Below, piece by piece: positions 56,336-64,000 of a DNA stretch of 64,000 bases. The DNA is from Actinomycetota bacterium (GTDB taxonomy: Bacteria > Actinomycetota > Acidimicrobiia > Acidimicrobiales > RAAP-2): the NCBI GenBank assembly GCA_009699875.1, contig WLNI01000001.1:558001-622000 (forward strand), written 5' to 3'. The notes below the pieces were generated by a model. That model worked only from the letters and a program-made list of their open reading frames with translations, did no database searches and was not told where the DNA came from. A program made the position numbers and the translations under genes. Every line of letters begins with the position of its first letter. Within the stretch, counting starts at the first letter, position 1.

Positions 56336-56374
56336 TGCTCCATCTTCTCACTTCCACCCTGCCGGCTTGGGCTC

Positions 56375-57469
56375 CTAGGTGGCTCCGTTAACCCCGTCCA
56401 TGATTCCCACGGCTCGAAATGGTCCAAAGAAGCCTTGTTCTAAGAGACCATGCCCGACGTGATCGCCGTAACGGAACTCAGCCAAGTGGTCAATGATCCC
56501 GTATTGAGCGAGTCCCTTGACCTCGTCAACACCCAGCACCAATCCCTGAGTCACGGTCTCTGGACCTTGATACATCCCGTGGCGCCAATCAGCATCAATT
56601 CCATAACCGGTCCCTACGGAAATGAAGTTTGGAAGAATCGAGGTGCACTCAATCTCGATACCACTTTCCTCGAAGACAATTCTTGAGGAGCGGATCAATC
56701 GTGTTCCCGGCTCCATCTCGTGATGCCATGTTGCAGGGCCTAAATCATCGTGAGGCCGAGTTCGGTCATGCCAAACCCTTTCGGACTGCACTAAGTGGCG
56801 AACGCCATCATCATCTTGGTGACAGATATAAAAGATTGAGTGGTCCTCAAACTGCATCGGGTAGTAGTTCCACATCCCCGGCAACACCATTAAACCCTCT
56901 CGAATGCCTGGAGGCTCCGCCTCTCCTACCGGGCGAATTCCCCATGATCGATCGCGATTACCCGAGCCATCGATTTGGAACTCGGTTCCATCAACTGAAA
57001 GCAATCCCGTCCATGATCCGGTCTGGGCTAATCGGTTGGTGTCAAAAATCAGGCGTCCATGTTGGCGTAAGGTCTGGCGGGGTTCCAACACCGCTTCGAT
57101 ATTCCCTTCAAAGACCACGTCCATTGCAATCGAGTGTTCTGTTGGCTCTACGACGACTCGGAGCATCTCTAAGGGCTTAATAACTTCAATCAGAAATGGC
57201 CCCACACTGAGATCCATCCGATCTACCAGTGGTTTCGATGAACGAACGATGTGCTGTTTCTCGCCAATCCGAATGTCGATAAACGCATCGGTTGTTCCAA
57301 GGTTTGGATACTGTCCTAAACCAAAGATTGCAAAGAACTCCTTATTCTCTGGGTACATGTTGAAGTAGTAGCGATCGTATGCATTTCGATCTGACGTCGC
57401 CGCATTGGCGATGAGTTCTGCGCTCTGGTGGACAGGGAAATCGTCGTAACTTGAAAGGCCGTTTGTCAT
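56375..57469 (-). CDS. DUF7064/7065-like β-barrel protein
   Basis: 364 residues, no signal peptide. Sequence resembles the large actinobacterial group (DUF7064/DUF7065, tocopherol-cyclase/CrtC-like lipocalin fold): DRYYFNMYPENKEFFAIFGLGQYPN near the start, GSGNRDRSWGIRP mid-protein and MWNYYPMQFEDHSIFYICHQ. Members are often beside lipid and steroid catabolism genes; the reaction is unknown. It lies 9 bp downstream of the FmdB gene and 39 bp upstream of argS. Confidence 0.65.
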   Translation of the reverse strand: MTNGLSSYDDFPVHQSAELIANAATSDRNAYDRYYFNMYPENKEFFAIFGLGQYPNLGTTDAFIDIRIGEKQHIVRSSKPLVDRMDLSVGPFLIEVIKPLEMLRVVVEPTEHSIAMDVVFEGNIEAVLEPRQTLRQHGRLIFDTNRLAQTGSWTGLLSVDGTEFQIDGSGNRDRSWGIRPVGEAEPPGIREGLMVLPGMWNYYPMQFEDHSIFYICHQDDDGVRHLVQSERVWHDRTRPHDDLGPATWHHEMEPGTRLIRSSRIVFEESGIEIECTSILPNFISVGTGYGIDADWRHGMYQGPETVTQGLVLGVDEVKGLAQYGIIDHLAEFRYGDHVGHGLLEQGFFGPFRAVGIMDGVNGAT

Positions 57470-57478
57470 GTCGCGACT

Positions 57479-57682
57479 CTAACTACAACATCCGCCGCCG
57501 CAACACCCACCGCCACGTGGGGCGGGGGTATCGGCAAGGCCAGTTGAGGCAAAGACTGGGAGCAGGCGAGCAGCTCCCACGTGGCCTTCTGGACACGTGG
57601 CAGGAGCATCGGCTTGATCCATTGGCCGAGTGAGCTCGTAGGTCGCCGTACAGGTCATACATCGATAGTCGTAGCGCGGCAC
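57479..57682 (-). CDS. FmdB-family zinc-ribbon protein
   Basis: 67 residues starting at a [24 protein letters not shown] has the first Cxx[17 protein letters not shown] has the second half, reading CPEGH instead of CxxC, so zinc would be held by Cys3His. The tail [11 protein letters not shown] is a Gly/Cys repeat common in FmdB proteins. The role is unknown; a regulatory function has been proposed for the family. Likely cotranscribed with the DUF7064-like gene. Confidence 0.85.
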   Translation of the reverse strand: MPRYDYRCMTCTATYELTRPMDQADAPATCPEGHVGAARLLPVFASTGLADTPAPRGGGCCGGGCCS

Positions 57683-57786
57683 CAGAGGTCCTTCTTTCTT
57701 GGGGTGATGGGCGTGTCCATGATCGTACTCACCTGAGAATGGACCCGCAGACTGAGAGCGTTCGTAGGGGTTCTAGTCTTAGGGCT

Positions 57787-60477
57787 ATGCCTGAAACATC
57801 ATCGCATCCAGACAGTTTTGAATCCCGATCCACGCTCAACGTTGGGGACCGCTCAGTGGAGATCTTCTCATTGCGAGCCCCAGGACTTTCTGAATTCGAC
57901 GTGGACCGACTTCCCTTTTCAATCAAAATTCTGTTGGAGAATCTTCTCCGCCACGAAGACGGAAGAAAAGTCACCACCGCCGACATCGTGGCCCTCGCTC
58001 AGTGGGCGATCAACCCCCTGGCACACGGTGAAGCTGCTGGCGATGCCGCAAAGGAGATCTCCTTCAGCCCAGAGCGAGTGCTGATGCAGGACTTAACCGG
58101 CGTCCCTGCAGTCGTCGATCTTGCAGCCATGCGCGATGCCATTGTGGAACTTGGAGGCGACGCCTCGTTAATTAATCCACTCGTCCCCGTCGAACTTGTT
58201 ACCGACCACTCCGTCATTGTCGAACGCTCTGGGTCTTCTGAGTCTTACGAACAAAACGTTGCGATTGAGTACCAGCGGAACCTTGAACGCTACGAACTAC
58301 TTCGATGGGCTCAAAACTCCTACGACAGATTTCGGGTCGTGCCTCCTGGCATGGGAATCTGTCATCAAGTCAACGTTGAACACTTAGCTCGTGTGGTTTT
58401 CGAAACTGATGGCGTGGCCTATCCCGACACTGTGGTTGGAACTGACTCGCATACCACCATGGTGAATGGTCTTGGTGTCCTCGGATGGGGAGTTGGAGGG
58501 ATTGAAGCAGAAGCCGCAATGCTCGGTCAGCCAACTTCGATGTTGATCCCCCCTGTCGTTGGTCTCAAACTTGTTGGTGCAACTCGTGAAGGAGTAACCG
58601 CAACCGACGTAGTACTCACCATCACAGAGTTGCTTCGCAAACACGGCGTCGTCAGTAAATTTGTTGAAGCATATGGAGAGGGTGTTGGCGCACTAAGCCT
58701 TGAGACCCGAGCGACAATCGGAAATATGAGTCCTGAATATGGCGCAACGTGTGCCATCTTCCCAATTGACCAGGTCACGCTCGACTATCTCGAATTCACC
58801 GGGCGGCCTCAAGGCCAACTCGAACTCGTTGAGGCGTATGCGAAAGCACAAGGTCTCTGGCACGAACCTACTGCCGTGGAGCCAATCTTCTCGGAGTACG
58901 TCGAGCTCGACCTCAGCACGGTTGTCCCCTCCATGGCTGGCCCTTCACGCCCCCAGGACCGAGTGGACCTCCCTCACGTTCACCGCGCATTTCGCTCCGA
59001 GCTTGGACGCGAGCCAAAAGAGGCGATCGGCGTCGACGCAGGAGCATCTCTTCGTGACGGTGCCGTCGTGGTTGCGGCGATCACGAGTTGCACCAACACC
59101 TCGAATCCTTCAGTCCTCGTCGCTGCTGGACTCGTCGCTCAGCGAGCCGTTGAGCGCGGCTTAACTGCCAAGCCATGGGTCAAAACGTCGCTCGCACCAG
59201 GTTCCCGTGTCGTGATGGACTATCTCGATCGAGCAGGGTTGACCCAACCTCTCGATCAGCTTGGTTTCTACCTTGTGGGATATGGATGCACAACGTGCAT
59301 TGGAAACTCTGGGCCACTCTTTGATGGGATCTCTGATTCAGTCATCGCGAATGATCTCTCGGTCACCTCAGTACTTTCTGGAAACAGAAATTTTGAAGGT
59401 CGAATTCACCCCGACATCAAGCAGAACTATCTCGCGTCACCACCGCTGGTCGTGGCCTATGCGATAGCGGGAACCGTTGACATCGATCTTACGACTGAGC
59501 CTCTTGGGATTGATCGAGATGGCGTACCCGTCATGCTCGCCGATCTGTGGCCGAGTGACCTTGAGGTTGCCCAAGCGGTTCGCGCATCGGTGACTCCAGA
59601 GATGTTCACTGAGCGATATAGCGCTGCCTTTGAAGGCGATACGCACTGGCAGGCGATCGATGTTGCGCAAGGTGAGACCTTCGCGTGGAATGCGGCGTCG
59701 ACTTATGTCCGTCGGCCCCCGTTCCTCGAACATCTTTCGCATGAGCCTTCAATCATCGAAGACATTCTCGATGCGAGAATCTTGGCGAAACTCGGAAATT
59801 CTGTCACCACTGACCACATTTCTCCCGCAGGAAATATTCGCGGCAACGTTCCAGCTGGGGAATATCTCATTGATGGTGGCATCACCCCGGTGGACTTCAA
59901 CTCATATGGCACGCGTCGAGGAAACCACGAGGTCATGATGCGTGGCACATTTGCCAACGTTCGGCTTCGCAATGAACTCGCTCCTGGAACTGAAGGTGGC
60001 AGAACTCTCAAACTCCCAGAAGACGTTGAGACGTCGATCTACGACGCGGCAATGCGCTACGCAGCCGAAGAGACTCCGCTGATTATTCTTGGGGGGAAAG
60101 AATACGGTTCGGGTTCGAGTAGAGACTGGGCCGCAAAAGGAACCAAACTCCTTGGAGTCAAGGCAGTCATCGTTGAGTCATTCGAGCGAATCCACCGCGC
60201 CAACCTTGTTGGGATGGGTGTGCTCCCCCTTCAATTCCCAAATGGCTATTCGGCCAACTCTCTAGGACTCACTGGTCGAGAAATTGTTTCGATTACTGGG
60301 CTCGGATCGCTCAATAGCGGCGAGATCCCAAAGAATGTTGAAGTTCTCGCCCGAAAAGAAGATGGTTCCGCTGTTGAGTTTGATGCTCGCGTTCGGATAG
60401 ATACCCCAACCGAAGCTGACTATTTCCGACACGGTGGCGTGTTGCCATTTGTGTTGAGGAATTTAGCTGGCCTCTAA
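57787..60477 (+). CDS. acnA: Aconitate hydratase A
   Basis: TCA-cycle citrate/isocitrate isomerase, 896 residues from ATG 57787 (AGGG upstream; the ORF-track start 57739 lacks conservation). The three [4Fe-4S] cysteines are in [10 protein letters not shown] and [34 protein letters not shown], the catalytic swivelling-domain serine in [13 protein letters not shown] and [20 protein letters not shown] complete the picture. It is divergent from the FmdB gene. Confidence 0.97.
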   Translation: MPETSSHPDSFESRSTLNVGDRSVEIFSLRAPGLSEFDVDRLPFSIKILLENLLRHEDGRKVTTADIVALAQWAINPLAHGEAAGDAAKEISFSPERVLMQDLTGVPAVVDLAAMRDAIVELGGDASLINPLVPVELVTDHSVIVERSGSSESYEQNVAIEYQRNLERYELLRWAQNSYDRFRVVPPGMGICHQVNVEHLARVVFETDGVAYPDTVVGTDSHTTMVNGLGVLGWGVGGIEAEAAMLGQPTSMLIPPVVGLKLVGATREGVTATDVVLTITELLRKHGVVSKFVEAYGEGVGALSLETRATIGNMSPEYGATCAIFPIDQVTLDYLEFTGRPQGQLELVEAYAKAQGLWHEPTAVEPIFSEYVELDLSTVVPSMAGPSRPQDRVDLPHVHRAFRSELGREPKEAIGVDAGASLRDGAVVVAAITSCTNTSNPSVLVAAGLVAQRAVERGLTAKPWVKTSLAPGSRVVMDYLDRAGLTQPLDQLGFYLVGYGCTTCIGNSGPLFDGISDSVIANDLSVTSVLSGNRNFEGRIHPDIKQNYLASPPLVVAYAIAGTVDIDLTTEPLGIDRDGVPVMLADLWPSDLEVAQAVRASVTPEMFTERYSAAFEGDTHWQAIDVAQGETFAWNAASTYVRRPPFLEHLSHEPSIIEDILDARILAKLGNSVTTDHISPAGNIRGNVPAGEYLIDGGITPVDFNSYGTRRGNHEVMMRGTFANVRLRNELAPGTEGGRTLKLPEDVETSIYDAAMRYAAEETPLIILGGKEYGSGSSRDWAAKGTKLLGVKAVIVESFERIHRANLVGMGVLPLQFPNGYSANSLGLTGREIVSITGLGSLNSGEIPKNVEVLARKEDGSAVEFDARVRIDTPTEADYFRHGGVLPFVLRNLAGL

Positions 60478-60501
60478 ATCATCTCAACGCCACAAACCCT
60501 G

Positions 60502-61278
60502 CTACTTCGTATCAACAATACGAAATGCTTCTGCGGTTCGTTTCTTTTTCAGACCGGCGGCCTTTCCAATCTGTCGACCCCAGGTCGTTAACAACTCTTC
60601 AATATGCTCCCCGTCACCTATTTGGCTGTCATGAGAACGCAGCGCTGCAATCTTTTGATCCAACACGTTGGTGGTGTCAACAGCCACGGTTGGGTTATTC
60701 ATTGCCATCACCCATACTTCGGGGACGCTGTGGGGCTCAAGACCTTCTTCTAAAAGTTCGGGGAATGCGAAGGGATTCCGAGCGTCGGGATAGACCGCAC
60801 TGATAGCTGCTTGACCGGCAGCCAAGTGGTCGGGATGCGACGCATAAATACGATCAAGATTGAGTTCAGGACTCTGGCAGATCACGCGGTCGGGCTTCAC
60901 TTGACGGATCACCCGTGAAAGATCTCGTCTCAGTGCTAGGTCTGCGACCACTTTGCCGTCTTCATGACCAAGAAAAATGACTGCCCCCACGCCAACTTGT
61001 TTGGCAGCATCGGTCTGTTCTTTACGACGGAGTTCTCCGCGTTGTTCTCTGGTGGTTGATCGGTCGCTGCCACCAGCATCACCATTGGTGACGATGCAGT
61101 AGACGACATCGATGCCTTTTTTTGTCATCACAGCGACTGTTCCCGCTGCTCCAAAATCAACGTCGTCAGGATGCGCGGTAATTACCAGTACCGTCTCGAC
61201 GCCTTTCGCTGGATTGACGATGGCCGGCTTCGCAGCAAACCCAAAGGCAACGGCTTGAGATTTTTTCTTCTTACTCAA
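60502..61278 (-). CDS. PIG-L (LmbE) family deacetylase
   Basis: 258-residue zinc N-deacetylase. Zinc motif ITAHPDDVDFGAAG (about 33-46) and the third ligand in YASHPDHLAAGQA (about 145) are intact. Relatives include MshB and Mca of mycothiol metabolism. The exact substrate is uncertain, though Mca-like or N-acetylglucosaminyl conjugates are plausible. The N-terminus is lysine-rich (SKKKKSQ). It starts with TTG inside the helicase stop (TTGA), so it depends on helicase translation. Confidence 0.85.
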   Translation of the reverse strand: MSKKKKSQAVAFGFAAKPAIVNPAKGVETVLVITAHPDDVDFGAAGTVAVMTKKGIDVVYCIVTNGDAGGSDRSTTREQRGELRRKEQTDAAKQVGVGAVIFLGHEDGKVVADLALRRDLSRVIRQVKPDRVICQSPELNLDRIYASHPDHLAAGQAAISAVYPDARNPFAFPELLEEGLEPHSVPEVWVMAMNNPTVAVDTTNVLDQKIAALRSHDSQIGDGEHIEELLTTWGRQIGKAAGLKKKRTAEAFRIVDTK

Positions 61279-62546
61279 AGTACTGAATCCTTCGGGTCAG
61301 GTTGCCAGGTACCGAGTTCCTTGAGGTGGGGACTGTTCGAGAAAATCTCAACGACAGGAAGTTTGAGTTCTAAGCGCTTTTGGATCACACTCGCTTCAAC
61401 GATCTGGTTCCAGAGCAGGAGAGAAACAACGACTCCAGCGGTTCCCGCCCGAGCGGTTCGCCCCGATCGGTGAAGGTAGGCCTTTTGATCCTCTGGTGGG
61501 TCGTAGTGCACCACGACGTCGACACCATCAATGTGGAGCCCCCGGGCAGCCACATCAGTGGCGACGAGAACGTGGAGTTTGTTGTTAGTGAATTCAGCGA
61601 GTGCTCGTTCTCGTTGTTGCTGGCGAAGATCCCCATGGATAGCCGCAGCGTTTACTTTGAGTTTTCCCAACTCTTCAACGAGTCGGTCTGCTCCTCGTTT
61701 GGTTCGACAAAAGATGAGTCCTTTGTCGTAGGAACTGACGATGGCGGCAGCCACTTTGACCTTGTCCATTTGGTGGACGTTAAAGAAATAGTGGACCATA
61801 TTGGCAACAGTCTGCGTATCAGACTGAACTTCATGGAAGACCGGGTCGGTCAGATATCTTGAGACCAACCGATCAACCGCGCCATCCAAGGTGGCAGAAA
61901 AAAGAAGTGTTTGATGGGGACCACTTAATCGACGCAAGACCCATTCGACCTGCGGCATAAATCCCATATCGGCCATTCGATCTGCTTCGTCCAAGACAAG
62001 GACGTCGAGATCCTCAACCCCAAGCTCACCTCGATCTCCGAGGTCGATTAACCGACCCGGCGTGGCAATGATGATCTCGCAGCCTTTCTTCAATGTCGCT
62101 ATCTGGCGCTCGATGTCAGCACCTCCATAGACAGCGATTGCTCTCATGCCAAGTGACGCTGCTAAGGGTTCCAGGACTTCGTGAACCTGGACGGCTAACT
62201 CTCGTGTCGGCAGAAGAACAAGTCCTTTGGGTTTCGCAGGACCCCCAGGAACCTGTTGAAGGTTTCCATTGGCGTCAGCAAGCTTGGCCGCAATGCGCTG
62301 AAGCATAGGAAGACCAAAGCCCAGGGTCTTTCCAGAACCAGTCTTTGCTTTCCCACAGACGTCTCGGCCAGCTAACGCGTCAGAAATGGTCATTGCTTGA
62401 ATTGGAAAGGCCACGGTGATGCCGTCGTTGGCCAAGGCCTTGACGAGGGGTTCAATGATCCCTAGAGATTCAAAGGTCCTTGTCGTTTCATAGGTATCGG
62501 CCTCAGGCGAGGAGAAGTCCGCGTTCGTAGCGGAGGGGTCTGTCAT
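61275..62546 (-). CDS. DEAD-box RNA helicase
   Basis: 423 residues with the full motif set: Q motif (FESLGIIEPLVKALANDGITVAFPIQ), motif I AKTGSGKT, Ia PTRELA, II DEAD (about 205), III SAT, IV-VI including VATDVAARGLHIDGVDVVVHYD and HRSGRTARAG. No C-terminal RNA-binding extension, so a minimal RhlE/DbpA-type core acting on RNA folding or ribosome assembly. The 176-bp upstream region holds an inverted repeat. Confidence 0.94.
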   Translation of the reverse strand: MTDPSATNADFSSPEADTYETTRTFESLGIIEPLVKALANDGITVAFPIQAMTISDALAGRDVCGKAKTGSGKTLGFGLPMLQRIAAKLADANGNLQQVPGGPAKPKGLVLLPTRELAVQVHEVLEPLAASLGMRAIAVYGGADIERQIATLKKGCEIIIATPGRLIDLGDRGELGVEDLDVLVLDEADRMADMGFMPQVEWVLRRLSGPHQTLLFSATLDGAVDRLVSRYLTDPVFHEVQSDTQTVANMVHYFFNVHQMDKVKVAAAIVSSYDKGLIFCRTKRGADRLVEELGKLKVNAAAIHGDLRQQQRERALAEFTNNKLHVLVATDVAARGLHIDGVDVVVHYDPPEDQKAYLHRSGRTARAGTAGVVVSLLLWNQIVEASVIQKRLELKLPVVEIFSNSPHLKELGTWQPDPKDSVL

Positions 62547-62608
62547 ATTTTTCCCTATCTGGTTTGGTCGGGCCCGTAACCAGCGTGAGAGGAGATGGGC
62601 CCCGGATT

Positions 62609-62627
62609 AGATCGCCGAGTGCGATCT
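62609..62627. promoter_or_regulatory. Inverted repeat between helicase and bcp genes
   Basis: AGATCGC-CGAGT-GCGATCT, a perfect 7-bp inverted repeat with a 5-base centre in the divergent control region. It could be an operator or a leader hairpin of the helicase; there is no U-tract after it. Confidence 0.35.
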
Positions 62628-62722
62628 CTCCCCCCCTACCCTACTGGCGCTCCGTCCCTTCTTCGAGACAGAGCCTCTAGCATCATGGGAACGCTGGGAA
62701 ACAAAAGAGAAGGAACTCGAAA

Positions 62723-63190
62723 ATGGCTCGACTTGAAGAGGGAAAAGTAGCTCCAAAGTTCACTTTGAAAGACCACGATGGCAAGAGTGTGTCACTGGCG
62801 TCCTTCAAAGGACAGAAAGTTGTCGTCTACTTCTATCCCCGAGATGACACGCCAGGTTGCACAAAAGAAGCGTGCCAATTTAATGACAACCTTCGAAAGT
62901 TTTCGAATGCTGATGTGGCGATCCTTGGGATCTCACCCGATGGCGATAGCGCGCACACCAAATTCCGTACAAAATACAAACTCAAGTTCCCCCTTCTCAG
63001 CGATCCTGACAAAAAAGTGATGAGTGCCTATGGGGCATTCGGAGAAAAAATGATGTACGGCAAGAAGACAGTTGGAGTTATCCGCTCAACATTTCTCATT
63101 AACGAACAAGGAAAAATTCAGCGGGCCTGGTACAACGTACGCGCTGACGGACATGCGGAAAAAGTCCTTGAGGTCGTCAAGGACGGCTAG
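62723..63190 (+). CDS. bcp: Bcp/PrxQ peroxiredoxin
   Basis: Thioredoxin-dependent thiol peroxidase, 155 residues. Peroxidatic Cys46 and resolving Cys51 are in PRDDTPGCTKEACQF, the C-x4-C atypical two-Cys arrangement in helix α2. The fold landmarks VVVYFYPRDDTPG and GVIRSTFLINEQGKIQ are intact. AAGGAAC lies before the ATG. It abuts the convergent DedA gene with no gap. Confidence 0.95.
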   Translation: MARLEEGKVAPKFTLKDHDGKSVSLASFKGQKVVVYFYPRDDTPGCTKEACQFNDNLRKFSNADVAILGISPDGDSAHTKFRTKYKLKFPLLSDPDKKVMSAYGAFGEKMMYGKKTVGVIRSTFLINEQGKIQRAWYNVRADGHAEKVLEVVKDG

Positions 63191-63829
63191 CTACTTTGCG
63201 GCGTGTTTGCCGCGTGTACCTCTCTCTTTCTTAACAAGCTGATAGCGGTGATAGATGAACACCGCTATCGCGATCGCGATTACCGCTCCAACGACATAGC
63301 CAACCCAACTCACACCTTTGGTCCACTCCTCGTAGTGATCACTGAAGACATAGCCAAGGATGGTGAAAAGGGAGACCCAAACTGAAACCCCGAGGGTCGT
63401 AAAAATTCCAAATCGAACGGGCTGCATCTCTGCAACCCCGGCAGGAAGCGAGATCACCGAGCGGACAAGTGGGATCACTCGACCGACGAGCACGGCAACG
63501 TCGCCTCTTTTCTCAAACCACGCGTGTGCTTTGTCGAGATCTGTGTGAGTTAAGAAAACATACTTCCCCCATCGATCAACTACAGCCCGGCCTCCGGTTC
63601 TGCCAACGACGTAGGCGACAAAAGACCCCACAACTGAGCCGATGATCCCAATGACGATCACAAGCACAAGATTTAAAGGTTCATCACCACTTGAAGCCGC
63701 AAACGATGTCGAACACAAGGCCCCACCGAAGGCCAGTGTGACCTCGGAAGGAATTGGGAAACAAGCGGACTCAAGCACCGTCAGGACGAAGACGGCGATA
63801 TATCCATAGGTGATCAGATAGTGCTGCAT
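63191..63829 (-). CDS. DedA-family membrane protein
   Basis: 212 residues, four to five membrane segments. Starts MQHYLITYGYIAVFVLTVLESACFPIPSEVTLAFGGAL, the classic DedA beginning. The conserved GxxxGxxxxYxxGRxxGxxxxxRxG stretch (VVGSFVAYVVGRTGGRAVVDRWG) and RVIPLVRSVISLPAGVAEM follow. DedA proteins are lipid scramblases or flippases. The 63829 start is chosen over 63922, because the longer form would overlap the 3' end of the upstream DNA-glycosylase gene and does not match family starts. Confidence 0.9.
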   Translation of the reverse strand: MQHYLITYGYIAVFVLTVLESACFPIPSEVTLAFGGALCSTSFAASSGDEPLNLVLVIVIGIIGSVVGSFVAYVVGRTGGRAVVDRWGKYVFLTHTDLDKAHAWFEKRGDVAVLVGRVIPLVRSVISLPAGVAEMQPVRFGIFTTLGVSVWVSLFTILGYVFSDHYEEWTKGVSWVGYVVGAVIAIAIAVFIYHRYQLVKKERGTRGKHAAK

Positions 63830-63894
63830 CAAAACAGTCTCGCCGAAAAAGGCACTCTTGGGCAGTGATACTCCTGAAAACTCTTCAGCATCAA

Positions 63895-64000
63895 CTATTT
63901 TTGATGTTTTGGACACCACCACGTTGTCCGTCCACCAACGGTGTCACGGAAAAGTGCCTGACCATCTTTTGGACACGCCCCTCCAGGGTGCCGCTCGGCC
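63895..64000 (-). CDS. Fpg/Nei-type DNA glycosylase, C-terminal fragment
   Basis: The last 35 codons of a gene entering from the right edge, absent from the ORF track. Minus-strand translation AERHPGGACPKDGQALFRD followed by TVGGRTTWWCPKHQK and stop is the zinc-finger β-hairpin of formamidopyrimidine-DNA glycosylase/endonuclease VIII, in which the GGRTT segment binds DNA. The canonical CxxC…CxxC ligands appear as CPKD…CPKH, so metal binding is altered. It overlaps only the rejected long start of dedA. Confidence 0.78.
   Translation of the reverse strand, partial: AERHPGGACPKDGQALFRDTVGGRTTWWCPKHQK

Overview
The window looks like chromosomal DNA of an actinobacterium, most plausibly class Acidimicrobiia. 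The evidence is gene order: lysA-hom-thrC-rho-rpmE-prfA-prmC-tsaC, then rpiB-glyA-wecA-atpZ/I-atpBEFHAGDC, and further on murA, which is the actinobacterial arrangement. A mycofactocin locus, an F420-type luciferase-like oxidoreductase, a SepX/GlpR-like protein and a MurA with Asp in place of the catalytic Cys agree with this. No insertion sequence, prophage or CRISPR array was seen, and almost all DNA is coding.

Left part (1-24.8 kb): end of an LLM oxidoreductase gene, threonine aldolase, a hotdog thioesterase, a fabH / nucleotidyltransferase / CDF transporter run, then a 490-bp non-coding gap. The gap appears to encode a structured minus-strand RNA of about 310 nt, with a good -35/-10 and four DnaA-box-like sites just upstream. 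Next come an amine or amino-acid catabolic set (permease, aldehyde dehydrogenase, SDR), an acyl-CoA ligase translationally coupled to a Coq4-like protein, a secreted SGNH hydrolase, tRNA-Ala(CGC), a SepX-like membrane protein, an orphan ABC ATPase, the sulfate-assimilation genes cysH and cysDN with a PiT-type permease nearby, a universal stress protein, galT, meaB, murA and glpX.

Middle (24.8-45.6 kb): the complete F1Fo ATP synthase operon on the minus strand, preceded by wecA, glyA and rpiB. A thiolase-like gene lies on the opposite strand. Then come translation-termination and tRNA-modification genes (tsaC, prmC, prfA), rpmE, rho, and the aspartate-family amino-acid genes thrC, hom and lysA. 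tRNA-Arg(CCG) follows.

Right part (45.6-64 kb): accessory-looking genes (DUF1275 protein, an unknown acidic protein, a DUF4232 lipoprotein, a fatty acid desaturase) and a mycofactocin locus. The locus holds the 39-aa precursor mftA (absent from the ORF track), mftB, mftC, mftE and a mycofactocin-type SDR, with mftF divergent and an NDMA-type alcohol dehydrogenase convergent. No mftD is present. This block separates argS from lysA, which are neighbours in mycobacteria. Then follow argS, a DUF7064/7065-like gene, an FmdB zinc ribbon, aconitase, a PIG-L deacetylase with a DEAD-box helicase, a Bcp peroxiredoxin, a DedA protein, and the 3' end of an Fpg/Nei-type DNA glycosylase gene at the right edge.

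The points most worth following up are the candidate RNA with its DnaA-box cluster, the mftD-less mycofactocin locus, the APS reductase with an incomplete iron-sulfur ligand set, and the Coq4-like protein in an acyl-CoA ligase operon. Start codons were re-chosen where Shine-Dalgarno sequences or family alignments argued against the longest ORF. All family assignments are from reading motifs, not from searches.
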